The notes beneath the pieces were generated by a model. The model was given only the letters and a program-made list of their open reading frames with translations. It had not been told where the DNA came from and searched no databases. A stretch of 64,000 nucleotides of DNA from Antedon bifida (taxonomy: Eukaryota; Echinodermata; Crinoidea; Comatulida; Antedonidae). The stretch covers positions 13,046,085 through 13,110,084 of the forward strand of contig OY727103.1 of the NCBI GenBank assembly GCA_963402885.1, in the 5' to 3' direction. Positions 56,201 through 64,000 of this stretch are shown in pieces; positions within the stretch are counted from its first letter, which is position 1; each line of letters opens with the position of its first letter. Made by a program: the position numbers and the translations under genes.

Positions 56201-58392
56201 TACCTCCAATTTAAGACCACTTGTGTCACCTCTAATAAATGCTACTTTTATTTATTGTTGACAAAAATATATAAACAGCTGACAAAACGTCAACATTTAG
56301 TAGTAACAATGAGAAAACACAAACACATTCTTTATACTGGAGTACATTTAAAGTCCTATAAAAAAACCAAAAAAGATTACCATTGTTAGCAACTGTTAAA
56401 CTGATGAAAGATAAAATTAATCTTATGATATCTTGGTCACATGTCTTCTCAATGAAGGAGACAGCAGCAGGAAATGCAGACGCACAGATCATTTGGTTGT
56501 CAACTATTGATTAAAAAAAAAAACAATGAGTAAGCAAAAGATAACATTCAGAAGAAATCTGAGATTCCATTATTGGGAGAGCTGACAATTTTATAAAAAG
56601 TATTCTAGAAATTAGGTGGTATGTACTGTGTGAATTGTATTAGTTGTATGCTTACCACTTTGTGGATTATTGACACATCCACAAAGACAACTTGCTATTC
56701 CCTTCCACAGTTTTAAACTGCTTTCGTCCTCTTTAATCTCATCCAATAAATTACTATCTTCCGATTGTAGAAGTGAGTTTTTAAAGTCATTGCTCCTGAA
56801 AAAAAGTTGGAACTTAATTAAATGATTTTCTGACATTGGCTTAGTTATTTACTTGGGTACGTTGGTTTATCTCATTGTTAGTGAACTGTGCCATGTTAGC
56901 AACTTGCCCTGGTAACTAAGTTTGAAGCCAGGTCAGTTCTAGTTACCAGGGGTGGCCATTATAACTGTCTAAAACCAGACTAACCTGAACATATTGACGA
57001 GTACATCCAAACAATGAGATGTTCTTACGAGCATCTGTCCTTCACCTAAATCAAGATCAAATTAAAAGAATACAAACATGCATGGACATCTGGCTGAAAT
57101 TGTACTAGTTGTAGGTGATTTATTGAAACAAGCATATATATTAAAACTTATACTGTACTGCAGGAAACTTCAGAAGTGGTGAGCAGTTTGAGCCTTGTGG
57201 TTTTAGCGCTTTAGAGAAAATTTTTGTTAGGCGCTATACAAAAGAAAATTATTATTACATGATTTTTCCTACTAAGCAACAAAACAAACAAAATTATATT
57301 CAATTCAAGTATTTTCACTTAATTATGTTGCTAGAAGCTGTACAGATTGTACTTACTATTGTTGGTAACCAAACACAGTATAAAAAAAGAAGAAAATATC
57401 TTAAGTTGTTTGCTTGATTCCTCGCTTACGAGTTGTGAATGAAGAAAGCGAAACATTGACATGTTACAAAGCTGTTTCTTGGACAACACTGCAAAAAGGA
57501 TATAGCCAAATACAAATGCAGATAATGATTAATAATAATGATTAATGATAATGATGTATAATACTGTACTCAAGTATTAACCACCTACTAAAAATTCAGA
57601 CATAAGAGTATTTATAAGCTCTGTCTACACTATCAAACTTTATGTGACAAAAAAATGTGATGTGCCCATATATGGAAACGATGATGTCATATCACTACCA
57701 ATTTACTAGTTTGATAGTGTAGACAGAGCTTTAGATTCTTTACATAAAACAATAATTTCCTCCATGACTTTTTAAAGTTACATAATAACATAATAAATAT
57801 AAATCAGGAAAAGATGAACTATTCAAAGTTAAAATGTTACAAATGATACAGTTGAATGAATTGACTGATTGTTGTTAATGTTATAGTAACATGCATACTC
57901 ACTGGAATGTTCTATAGCACATACAAGAGTGTAAATAGCCGCTACCTTTACTTGTTCATTGTCAACTGATGTTAGCAAAGTCCGTACAAAATGTAAGCCA
58001 CCACACTTTCTAAATATTTCCTTAGCTTCATCTAGAATAAAATTAAGTATGTCTTATTATATCAAAATATAAATTTGAAATACATGTGGCATATCTATAT
58101 CTGGTATGTTACCTGAATGTAGAAGCATTGCAGCAAGTCCTGATAAAGCAGTTTTTTGAGAATCTGGGCAGTTCATATGAAATTTCAATGACTCTAATAA
58201 GAGACTTAGCTCCATTTTCATTTCTGAAACAAAACAAAAATGATAATATGTTGCATGGTAAAATAAAGAACCAAATGAATATGTTTGTTGATATTGTTTA
58301 ATACTTTTACTGTCTGTACCATGTATTCCTGCATATTTTGGACTACACACAGGAGCTGTCTCAATCACTGATCTTAATGTTGACTCCATCAT
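50230..58392 (-). CDS. TERB1: Telomere repeats-binding bouquet formation protein 1
   Basis: Meiotic protein which, with TERB2 and MAJIN, ties telomeres to the inner nuclear membrane and SUN-KASH motors in prophase I. Sixteen exons: 58311-58392, 58113-58223, 57903-58031, 57357-57488, 56985-57045, 56656-56795, 56381-56503, 56027-56185, 55543-55674, 54999-55119, 54393-54498, 54034-54138, 52273-53650, 51927-51980, 50704-51599, 50230-50439. They sum exactly to 1312 codons plus stop. The N-terminal half is helical, armadillo-like (VKVAAIYTLVCAIEHS, EFIEHNGVPSLVQLMARI). CPGCVPP follows the middle. The C-terminus is a Myb domain, RKDYTEEEVKNLLDGVNKKG to GRTNVDLKDKYKNMKKK, matching the TERB1 Myb. The central part is inflated by two coding minisatellites, making it much longer than vertebrate TERB1 (about 730). 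Five MITEs lie in its introns. The donors at 52272 and 50703 are GTTTGT. Confidence 0.88.
50870..51345 (-). repeat. TERB1 coding minisatellite, 31-residue unit
   Basis: About six tandem copies of a 93-bp unit encoding LGEKQHTLHKQTSTIEPHYT plus ARKEDLRMTSG. The outer copies are more diverged (LGEKHNTLHTKTSTIEPHHT; LGEKQHTLHKKTGTVKPYHT). The inner four are nearly identical at DNA level, which indicates recent homogenisation. The frame is intact throughout. The unit is polar and probably disordered. Confidence 0.95.
52035..52140. mobile_element. Palindromic MITE, family M (copy 9, right end truncated)
   Basis: The left end follows TTA. The element stops after GGGCACATCACATTTTA. It lies in the TERB1 intron between the 51927-51980 exon and the large repeat exon. 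Confidence 0.78.
52630..53100 (-). repeat. TERB1 coding minisatellite, 7-residue unit
   Basis: About 22 copies of a 21-bp unit encoding SVSQVDR, with Q/H and V/I variation (SVSHIDR, SVSHVDR) and one copy a residue short. Serines at two fixed positions in each unit give a long phosphorylatable track. The repeat is open on both strands in several frames, creating overlapping false reading frames. It lies in the large exon 52273-53650. Confidence 0.95.
53737..53912. repeat. Imperfect palindrome of about 175 bp in a TERB1 intron
   Basis: The left part, CCACCCAACGC...ACCACAACCTTTAGTTAAGG...CTAATGCATTTAG, is complementary with gaps to the right part, CTAATGCATTAGCAT...GGGTTAAGCACTTGTGGTA...GCGTAGGGTGG. 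It is probably a MITE unrelated to family M. The ends are not sharply defined. Confidence 0.6.
54632..54733. mobile_element. Palindromic MITE, family M (copy 10, internally shortened)
   Basis: Both ends are recognisable (AGCTCTGTCTACACTATCAA; GATAGTGAAGACAGAGCT). It is preceded by TTA and the central palindrome is deleted. It lies in the TERB1 intron next to the donor array. Confidence 0.78.
54779..55035 (-). repeat. 51-bp tandem array repeating a TERB1 exon end and 5' splice site
   Basis: Five donors with the context CTAG|GTAAGGGATGCC (one CTTAG) occur at a 51-bp period. On the gene strand the unit holds the last 34 bases of the exon (from AAGTCTGCTACTTATC to CATGTGCCTAG) and the first 17 of the intron (GTAAGGGATGCCAACCT). 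The unit is 17 codons and contains no stop in the exon's frame, reading GKGCQPKSATYLLHMCL per copy. Choice of a more distal donor would therefore add 17, 34, 51 or 68 residues in frame, inside the armadillo-like region. Confidence 0.93.
55208..55411. mobile_element. Palindromic MITE, family M (copy 11, with extra sequence in right arm)
   Basis: The left arm is normal. After AAAGTTTGATAATTGAAAC about 75 bases of unrelated sequence intervene before AAGGCAGAGCT. It is flanked by TTA/TAA. It lies in the TERB1 intron between 55119 and 55543. Confidence 0.7.
55795..55930. mobile_element. Palindromic MITE, family M (copy 12)
   Basis: Palindromic copy with slightly worn tips (left begins GCTCTGTCTACACTATC; right ends GATAGTGTAGACA). 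It lies in the TERB1 intron between 55674 and 56027. Confidence 0.8.
57617..57730. mobile_element. Palindromic MITE, family M (copy 13, centre partly deleted)
   Basis: Both ends are intact (AGCTCTGTCTACACTATCAA; GATAGTGTAGACAGAGCT), with ATA left and TTA right. The second half of the palindrome is shortened. It lies in the TERB1 intron between 57488 and 57903. Confidence 0.8.
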
Positions 58393-59438
58393 CCAGATAC
58401 TATAGCATGTAGCTTGGTCTAGGAGGCCTCCTCTAGCTTTAGACTGCTGGTGGGAGGAGAAAGAAGTGAAAGATTTATGAAATATATATAAATTTACGTA
58501 CTTTTAGTAGAGCATAGAGTTTAGCATAAAATTATAATATACCTAGCTAGGCCTAGCCTAACCTGCTAGGTCTACCTAACCTAGGCTATCTGACCTGGTC
58601 CAACCAGGTCCAAGCTAGGCTAGCCCTAACTCTCTAATTAGTCTAAGCCTAGCTAGCTATGCTAGGCCTCTAGACTAGCTAGGTAGGCCTAGCTAGGGCT
58701 AGTTAGGCCTACGCTAGGCCTCTCCTGGCCCTACAACTTATTACATTAATAATACTTAGGTCTAGTGACTTTTACTTACAACTTTCTTTATACTTCTATA
58801 GTTGGCTTATTGTTTAGGCCTAGTTTAGAGTAGTAAATAAAAAAATAAAGTTATCTAAGCAGCAGACAATTTTGGTTCATCATCAAAAAGTTACAGACAT
58901 TTCTAAACGTTGGTGGCAGCAGGTCGAACGGCTTCTACGTGATTAGCCAATCAAAACTGTCGTACCTGAAGTCGTCGACAATCAAAACAAGTATGGCGTC
59001 CCTAGCGCTCCACTCCGAGTAAACAACATGAGAAAAGTTGCAAAATGTAGCTTTAAATTGCATATTTATATATTACTAAACCCACAGTTCAAAATTTAAA
59101 TATAAGATTAAATAAGCTGATGGTTTTATTGTTGTAAGTATTATCGAATTAGCAATTTAGGATAGCTCCCAACAAGAGAAGGCCGCCGTGCGCGTGAGAT
59201 AGACGGTCCGTTCGTCTTTTCGGCGGTAGTTACTTCATTATCGAGTCGTTTCGACCTAAAATTGAATAAGCAGCTGGGCATATTAATGCAACGTTACTGT
59301 TTGAAATATGTATGTAAATACTACAAGCCTAATATAATATAACATGGTAGTTACCTCCATATGTATGAATATGATGATTTAATTGTTATTTATTGTACTG
59401 CATGTTTTTTTACAGTCTATTTAGAGGCAAAAAATACA
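58393..59438. promoter_or_regulatory. Divergent upstream region TERB1 / HBP1 with CTAGGCCTAG-rich island
   Basis: Just over 1 kb between start codons. Bases 58545-58735 are dominated by overlapping CTAG, TAGGCCTA and AGGCCT motifs, a very uneven base order. A CCAAT box (58947-58951) sits in GATTAGCCAATC. The HBP1 coding start lies a few bases into an exon with acceptor at 59415, so an upstream 5' untranslated exon of HBP1 must lie in this region. Confidence 0.55.
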
Positions 59439-62196
59439 ATGGAAAGTTGTCATGATGAAAGTGACCACAAAATTGGTGACAACAACAATAGTCAATTACA
59501 CATATGTGCCAACTGTTGTCGGCCATTCAAAAAGTAAGCATTCACGCTATTTTCTTTTTCGACTGTTATTTTTTAAATTAAAATTGACTCTTTACAATAA
59601 TTTATGATTTTAATGTCATTTTTCATATATTATAGTACTAATGGTCTTCGAAATCATGTGGGAAACTGCAACGCACCTCTGAAACCAGTACTAGAGGTCA
59701 AAGGTCAGTGACTATTTTCACAGTGTCAGCATTTTGCAATTTAATGTACCTTTGAATCAAACAAATGCTAGTAAATTTATATGCATACTCACTATGTGAT
59801 ATCATTATCATACAATATGCATACTGTGAGACATCATATGCATACTGTGTGACATCATATGCATACTGTGAGACATCATATGCATACTGTATGACATCAT
59901 ATGCATACTGTGAACGCATCATTAACCTTATATGGTCAATATTACTTTACAGAATCTCGGAATCGATTACTAACAATAGACCCGCAAGATGATGGTCAAA
60001 ATCAAAGCTTTAGTGGACCTATCACACCTCCACAAACAATGGTAGATTCGTCTGATTGGTTAACACAGTTAGCTAACATTGCAACAGGACCACAAAGTCC
60101 TCTTCTACAAACAAGTAGCCAAAAAAGGTAACATTTTTACGCATATTGTTAATAAATGTATCTTATTTCGGTAATTTATATGCATCTAATTAGTGTCAAG
60201 AATTAAAATTATTTAAAAATTAAGCGAAATACATCACTAAACAAAAAGTACTCATTTACTAAAAAAAATGATTAATAAAAAAATTTCTTTCAGAAACCCA
60301 GCAGTAGCATTTAGTAATTTAATGCATACATACGCTAAGCCACCAAAATCTCCTGAAGCGCCCTCAACGTTCTCTGATGCTGAGTTTCATTCAAGCGTAC
60401 TGACGTCATTGAGCAAAGTGGAACCAGAAAGTGATAACAGGGTGTCATCTTCATCCCCGTTCCCCACCTCCCCTGAAGATGTAGAATCTTGTCATGGTAG
60501 CTGGTCACACACATGGCCTGCAGCAGTATGGCAGTGCTTTATGAAAGGTAATACTTACATAATATTTAAATCATATTTACATAATACTTACATAATATTT
60601 ACATAATACTTACATAATATTTACATAATTAATTTATAGTTCAAATGTATGATATTGAGCTTAGCTTTGTAAAGGTATTTACAAAAAAGATCCAGGATAA
60701 TAAATTCAATTATTAATGTTTATATCGTAAATTTCTTTAGGTACCCTTATACAATTTATTTCAAACCAGACATCTGATTGGCAATCAGCAGAAGAGATTG
60801 GTAGAATAGAGATGTTAGCTTCAAAAGCAGCCTATCAAATTACAGATCCTTCATCAGCTAGCCAATCAGCATCAAGACATTATGCACCAAACGGTCTAAT
60901 GTTAGAACGTATAGAGGACATCAAACCAGCTGAGAAGATAAGGCTGACATTTAATCCACTCGAACCTGAACAGAAAATGTTGCAGGCACGGTGTCCTATC
61001 GATCATCCATTTTTTGTTAAAGAGAAAGGTAGCCAAAAATACACAATCCCCATAGCCCAACAAGTAACTATATTATATGTACCACTGTATATTCTTTGAT
61101 AATTTGTCTGTTATAAAATCACAATTGCTTCTTTCTAATATAGGTTGGTCTTCCTACAACCCTCTGCTAACAGTTGAAAAATATGGAATACCATGCAGTG
61201 AACTAGAAACCGGTGACATTTGTATACCGCCCTCTCATCCTGACGCTATCAGCTTTAAAGAATCAAATGTTTTTGAAAATTTCAAAAGGTAATTTATCAT
61301 TTATTTGTGGTGGGCTTATGTACCTGTTACGTGCCTACTTATACTTATGTAATTTGATACCATGTTTTTTTTCAGTTTTGACCTGACGCCTCTAGACACT
61401 TCAACAGTACTGGCACTGAGCAGCCTAGCTCGTCACCGACGTGATATGGAATCAAACCAGCCTAGGAGTGCACCACCGTCGCCGATTAAAAAAACACGCA
61501 AATTAGATCCGAACCGTGGTTTCAAACGGCCTATGAATGCCTTTATGTTATTTGCTAAGAAGTTTAGACTGGAGTATACGCAGATGTACCCAGGTAGAGA
61601 TAACAGGTAATGAGAAATATGAAATATATGTATAATGGTGGTGAACAGTCCATTGAGAGAGAACAATAACGTTGATGTTTGTTACAGGGCCATCAGTGTT
61701 GTACTAGGTGATGAATGGAAAAAACTGAACGATGAGCAAAGAAAGGTGTACGCAGAAGAAGCTAAAACACTCGCAGACGAACACAAGAAACATCACCCTG
61801 ACTGCTGGAAGAGGAAGCGCCATGCCTCTAGTGTGAGTATAGTTGTAGAAAGCGCCATGCCTCTAGTGTGAGTATAGTTGTAGAAAGCCTTTAGTGTGAG
61901 TATAGTTGTAGAAAGCCTTTAGTGTGAGTATAGTTGTAGAAAGCCTCTAGTGTGAGTATAGTTGTAGAAAGCGCCATGCCTCTAGTGTGAAGTGTGAGTA
62001 TAGTTGTAGAATATCTATCCTTCCATTTGACATAGGAATAATAGTCGTAGAATATGGGAATGATAGGTTGTTTCCCTACCTTATCTCTGCTTGCCAGGTA
62101 AATGATAAAATGAAGTATAAATTTGTATTCTGTTCCAGTATTAAACAAATTTTCTTTTATTGTATTGCATTTTTTTTTACGTTTCAGAGTGTCTGA
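59439..62196 (+). CDS. HBP1: HMG-box transcription factor 1 (HBP1) with N-terminal C2HC-type finger
   Basis: Transcriptional repressor; in vertebrates it opposes Wnt signalling and cell-cycle entry. Nine coding exons: 59439-59533, 59636-59703, 59953-60127, 60294-60547, 60741-61028, 61144-61288, 61376-61606, 61688-61832, 62188-62196, giving 469 residues. DWLTQLANIATGPQSPLLQ matches the vertebrate DWLTELANIATSPQSPLMQ. An AXH domain follows (WPAAVWQCFMKGTLIQF to HPDAISFKESNVFENFKSFD). Then comes the HMG box, FKRPMNAFMLFAKKFRLEYT to HPDCWKRKR. The N-terminus, CANCCRPFKNTNGLRNHVGN then C, is a C-x2-C-x12-H-x4-C finger that I do not know from vertebrate HBP1. The last coding exon adds only Ser-Val. 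Exon 8 ends at a tandem donor array. Confidence 0.93.
59819..59920. repeat. 21-bp minisatellite in HBP1 intron 2
   Basis: About five units of GCATACTGTGAGACATCATA plus T with small changes. ATGCAT and TATGCATA palindromes recur. It lies within the intron 59704-59952, ending about 30 bases before the next acceptor. No splice donor is in the unit. Confidence 0.85.
61816..62012 (+). repeat. Tandem array repeating the HBP1 exon 8 end and 5' splice site
   Basis: Six donors of the form CTAGT|GTGAGTATAGTTG occur, in units of 35 bp (with the exon-derived CATGCCTCTAGT) and 28 bp (with a shorter CTTTAGT or CTCTAGT). The last unit has an extra AAGTGTG. Read on in the exon's phase, the frame stays open for 12 codons and stops in the second unit. 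Use of distal donors would give short alternative C-termini rather than loss of the HMG box. Confidence 0.9.
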
Positions 62197-64000
62197 CTGA
62201 GAAAATATCATTCACCAAAAAAGGGATCTGAATTGATGAAGCAATCAAATTACATGTCGCTGGAATTGTCTGTGATTGGTTCCCATGCAAGGATGTAAGC
62301 TCAACAAGTAATTTGACCAATCACGACATGATGATTCATACAAACTGTTGCTTGTGATTGGTCAGTTCACTTGCGTTGCTAGTGGGAACCAAGCTCACAC
62401 TACATAGGGTGACTAACAACTACTGTAATGAACTAACACTTGTCATCAAATCATACCTTACTTATATTTGAATGATCCATACAGTACTGTGTTGAGTCTT
62501 CCACGTGCGTAACAGTACGCGATTCCCCTTTTGACCCTGACAGTTTCTGAATGGACGTTAAAATCTGTATCTATTTGATACCCCCACTTGTGAATTTTAG
62601 TACTAAATTTATATACATTTTTACATAAATCTTGTATTCTCTCATGTTTAGTTATTAAATTTTAATACAATAATGTTGAACCTTTTAAATTTTTGCCAAA
62701 GATTTTTAAAACTTGTATTAGTCATATTAGTCTTACAGACAAAAACTGTATATTTGGTATTTTACAATAGTTTATATATCATATTGAATCTTAAGATTTT
62801 TTTTATATATTACATATTATACTCTATTTTTAAATTGGGAAGGAGGTTACTTTTATTGTATGTGTTTATATTTTTATCTTTTGTGGAATTTATATAGTTT
62901 ATTGAAGTGTTTTATGCAGTCTGTTTTGGGTGTCTAGCATTTTGTGTTTATTTTTGTCTTTTTTTATTCGTGTTTGACAAGTAGAATGTTTTTTTTTATT
63001 TGTTGGTGGATTTCTTTCATTATTTCTTTTAAAAATCTTGTATTACGTGGTTTCTTTCATTTTGTGTGATTCAATATTTATAGTGCAGTATTGTGAGGTT
63101 TTTAAATGGAGTTTATGTTTATTTTAGTCACAAATATGAACACATAAAATGATTCGTATTAAAGGATAAAAGTATACAACTTTATGACTCAAATGATGTA
63201 TTTTGTTTAGATTGCGGCTAGAAATATGCGTTCATGAATATGTATGATCATCTCATACATATTCATGAATTTTAAATACATATCCATAATGAAGAAGGCT
63301 GGTAATCGCGTTTTATAATCTGTTAAGGATGATGTCAATTTGTAACGCGAGATCGTTTGTTTAAATTGCCGAAGATAATGGAGTCACGTGTATACTGCTG
63401 CTGCTCCTTAATAGCGTCCTCCGTAACCAAGGTAACGGAAGTAGGAGGATAAAGTGATCATTGTGGACACGCTAAAACAGTTAAGCATATCCTAATATGT
63501 ATGCAGGTCGCCAGTTTATAGGTAATATTATATTTCAGTATGAAATTCCACGATTTTAAGGTAAGTTATTAACATAAGTTTATTTTTTATTCATTGTAAT
63601 ACGAATGCTTTATTCGTCACATTCAAGTTTATTAAGAATTTAATTACTGTATTTTTAATTAATATTATTTAAGGTACCAATATGCACAGACGTAGTAGTA
63701 TAGTAAGGCTTAATATTATTGTGTAGGTAAAACAATTAACATGATTATTAAAAGCAAAACAATTCTAAAATTAAGATCGATAAAATATAGATGCTTACAT
63801 ATTAACCAGTCGGAAGGAGATCAAAACCTTCACTTTGGGCTAGGCACAAGTAAGTGTCATCCATTCCCAGTGGGGTAACTAGGATAGTTTTTAACGGATG
63901 GTATAATATTAGTTCGTAGTTTACACAGCGATATACTGTAAATCGAGTCATACACATATAATGATCAATTTAAGGTTAGATATATAATAAGTATAGTATA
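62197..64000. other. HBP1 3' flank and right edge of window
   Basis: About 1.8 kb, AT- and T-rich. It contains a short inverted-repeat element with TTGGTTCCCA ends (about 62273-62392), a perfect hairpin (63231-63269) and a CpG-containing patch near 63340-63470. That patch could mark the promoter of a next gene. A minimal coding exon beginning at 63540 (MKFHDFK, then GTAAGT) is possible but unsupported by homology. Confidence 0.4.
63231..63269. repeat. Perfect 17-bp-stem hairpin
   Basis: TTCATGAATATGTATGA and TCATACATATTCATGAA are exact complements around a 5-base loop. It lies downstream of HBP1. The function is unknown. Confidence 0.75.

Noticed and set aside
61891-62211. Minus-strand open frame with GMALSTTILTL repeats
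   Set aside because: Antisense shadow of the HBP1 donor array.

Overview
The window is AT-rich, intron-rich animal nuclear DNA. It carries eleven recognisable conserved animal genes plus two that I cannot name. Gene content, small introns, many short DNA-transposon derivatives and recurrent TAGGCCTA-type motifs suggest a marine invertebrate deuterostome, most likely an echinoderm; that placement is an inference. I saw no retroviral, LTR or Polinton-like element, no CRISPR array and no bacterial-type gene. Exon models were built by hand from splice signals and protein homology. For every complete gene the exon lengths sum to a whole number of codons.

Layout, left to right: TBC1D25 5' end (minus, runs off the left edge); CAPZA (minus) divergent from PEX26 (plus); CNBP/Gis2-like zinc-knuckle protein (minus); an unnamed N-myristoylation candidate (minus) divergent from an unnamed coiled-coil protein with a CAAX end (plus); IMP4 (minus) divergent from ISY1 (plus); HDHD5/CECR5 (plus); a RAB43-like GTPase (minus) divergent from TMEM168 (plus); TERB1 (minus) divergent from HBP1 (plus); and HBP1 3' flank to the right edge. 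The genes are mostly housekeeping (actin capping, peroxisome import, ribosome biogenesis, splicing, Rab traffic), with one meiotic telomere gene (TERB1). They do not form one pathway. Head-to-head pairing is the main organising feature.

The most striking signal is a set of tandem arrays whose unit straddles an exon 3' end and its 5' splice site. IMP4 has about 25 copies of a 27-bp unit, HDHD5 five copies of 73-76 bp, TERB1 five copies of 51 bp, and HBP1 six copies of 28-35 bp. A single extra copy occurs at the edge-truncated TBC1D25 exon. Each array copies the last 11-34 bases of the exon together with the start of the intron, so one exon faces many near-identical donors. In TERB1 the array stays open in the exon's reading frame (17 residues per unit). 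In IMP4 and HDHD5 the first bases past the true donor form a stop. No comparable array was seen at any 3' splice site.

Mobile DNA: one palindromic MITE family has 13 copies, all inside introns, with TTA/TAA flanks. There are also a TTAA-flanked 0.55-kb element, a separate TTA-flanked 0.28-kb MITE, a 69-bp hAT-like mini-element with a perfect 8-bp target duplication, a tRNA-derived SINE, and a roughly 1.1-kb element present twice in opposite orientation, one copy nested inside another transposon. TERB1 also has two large coding minisatellites.
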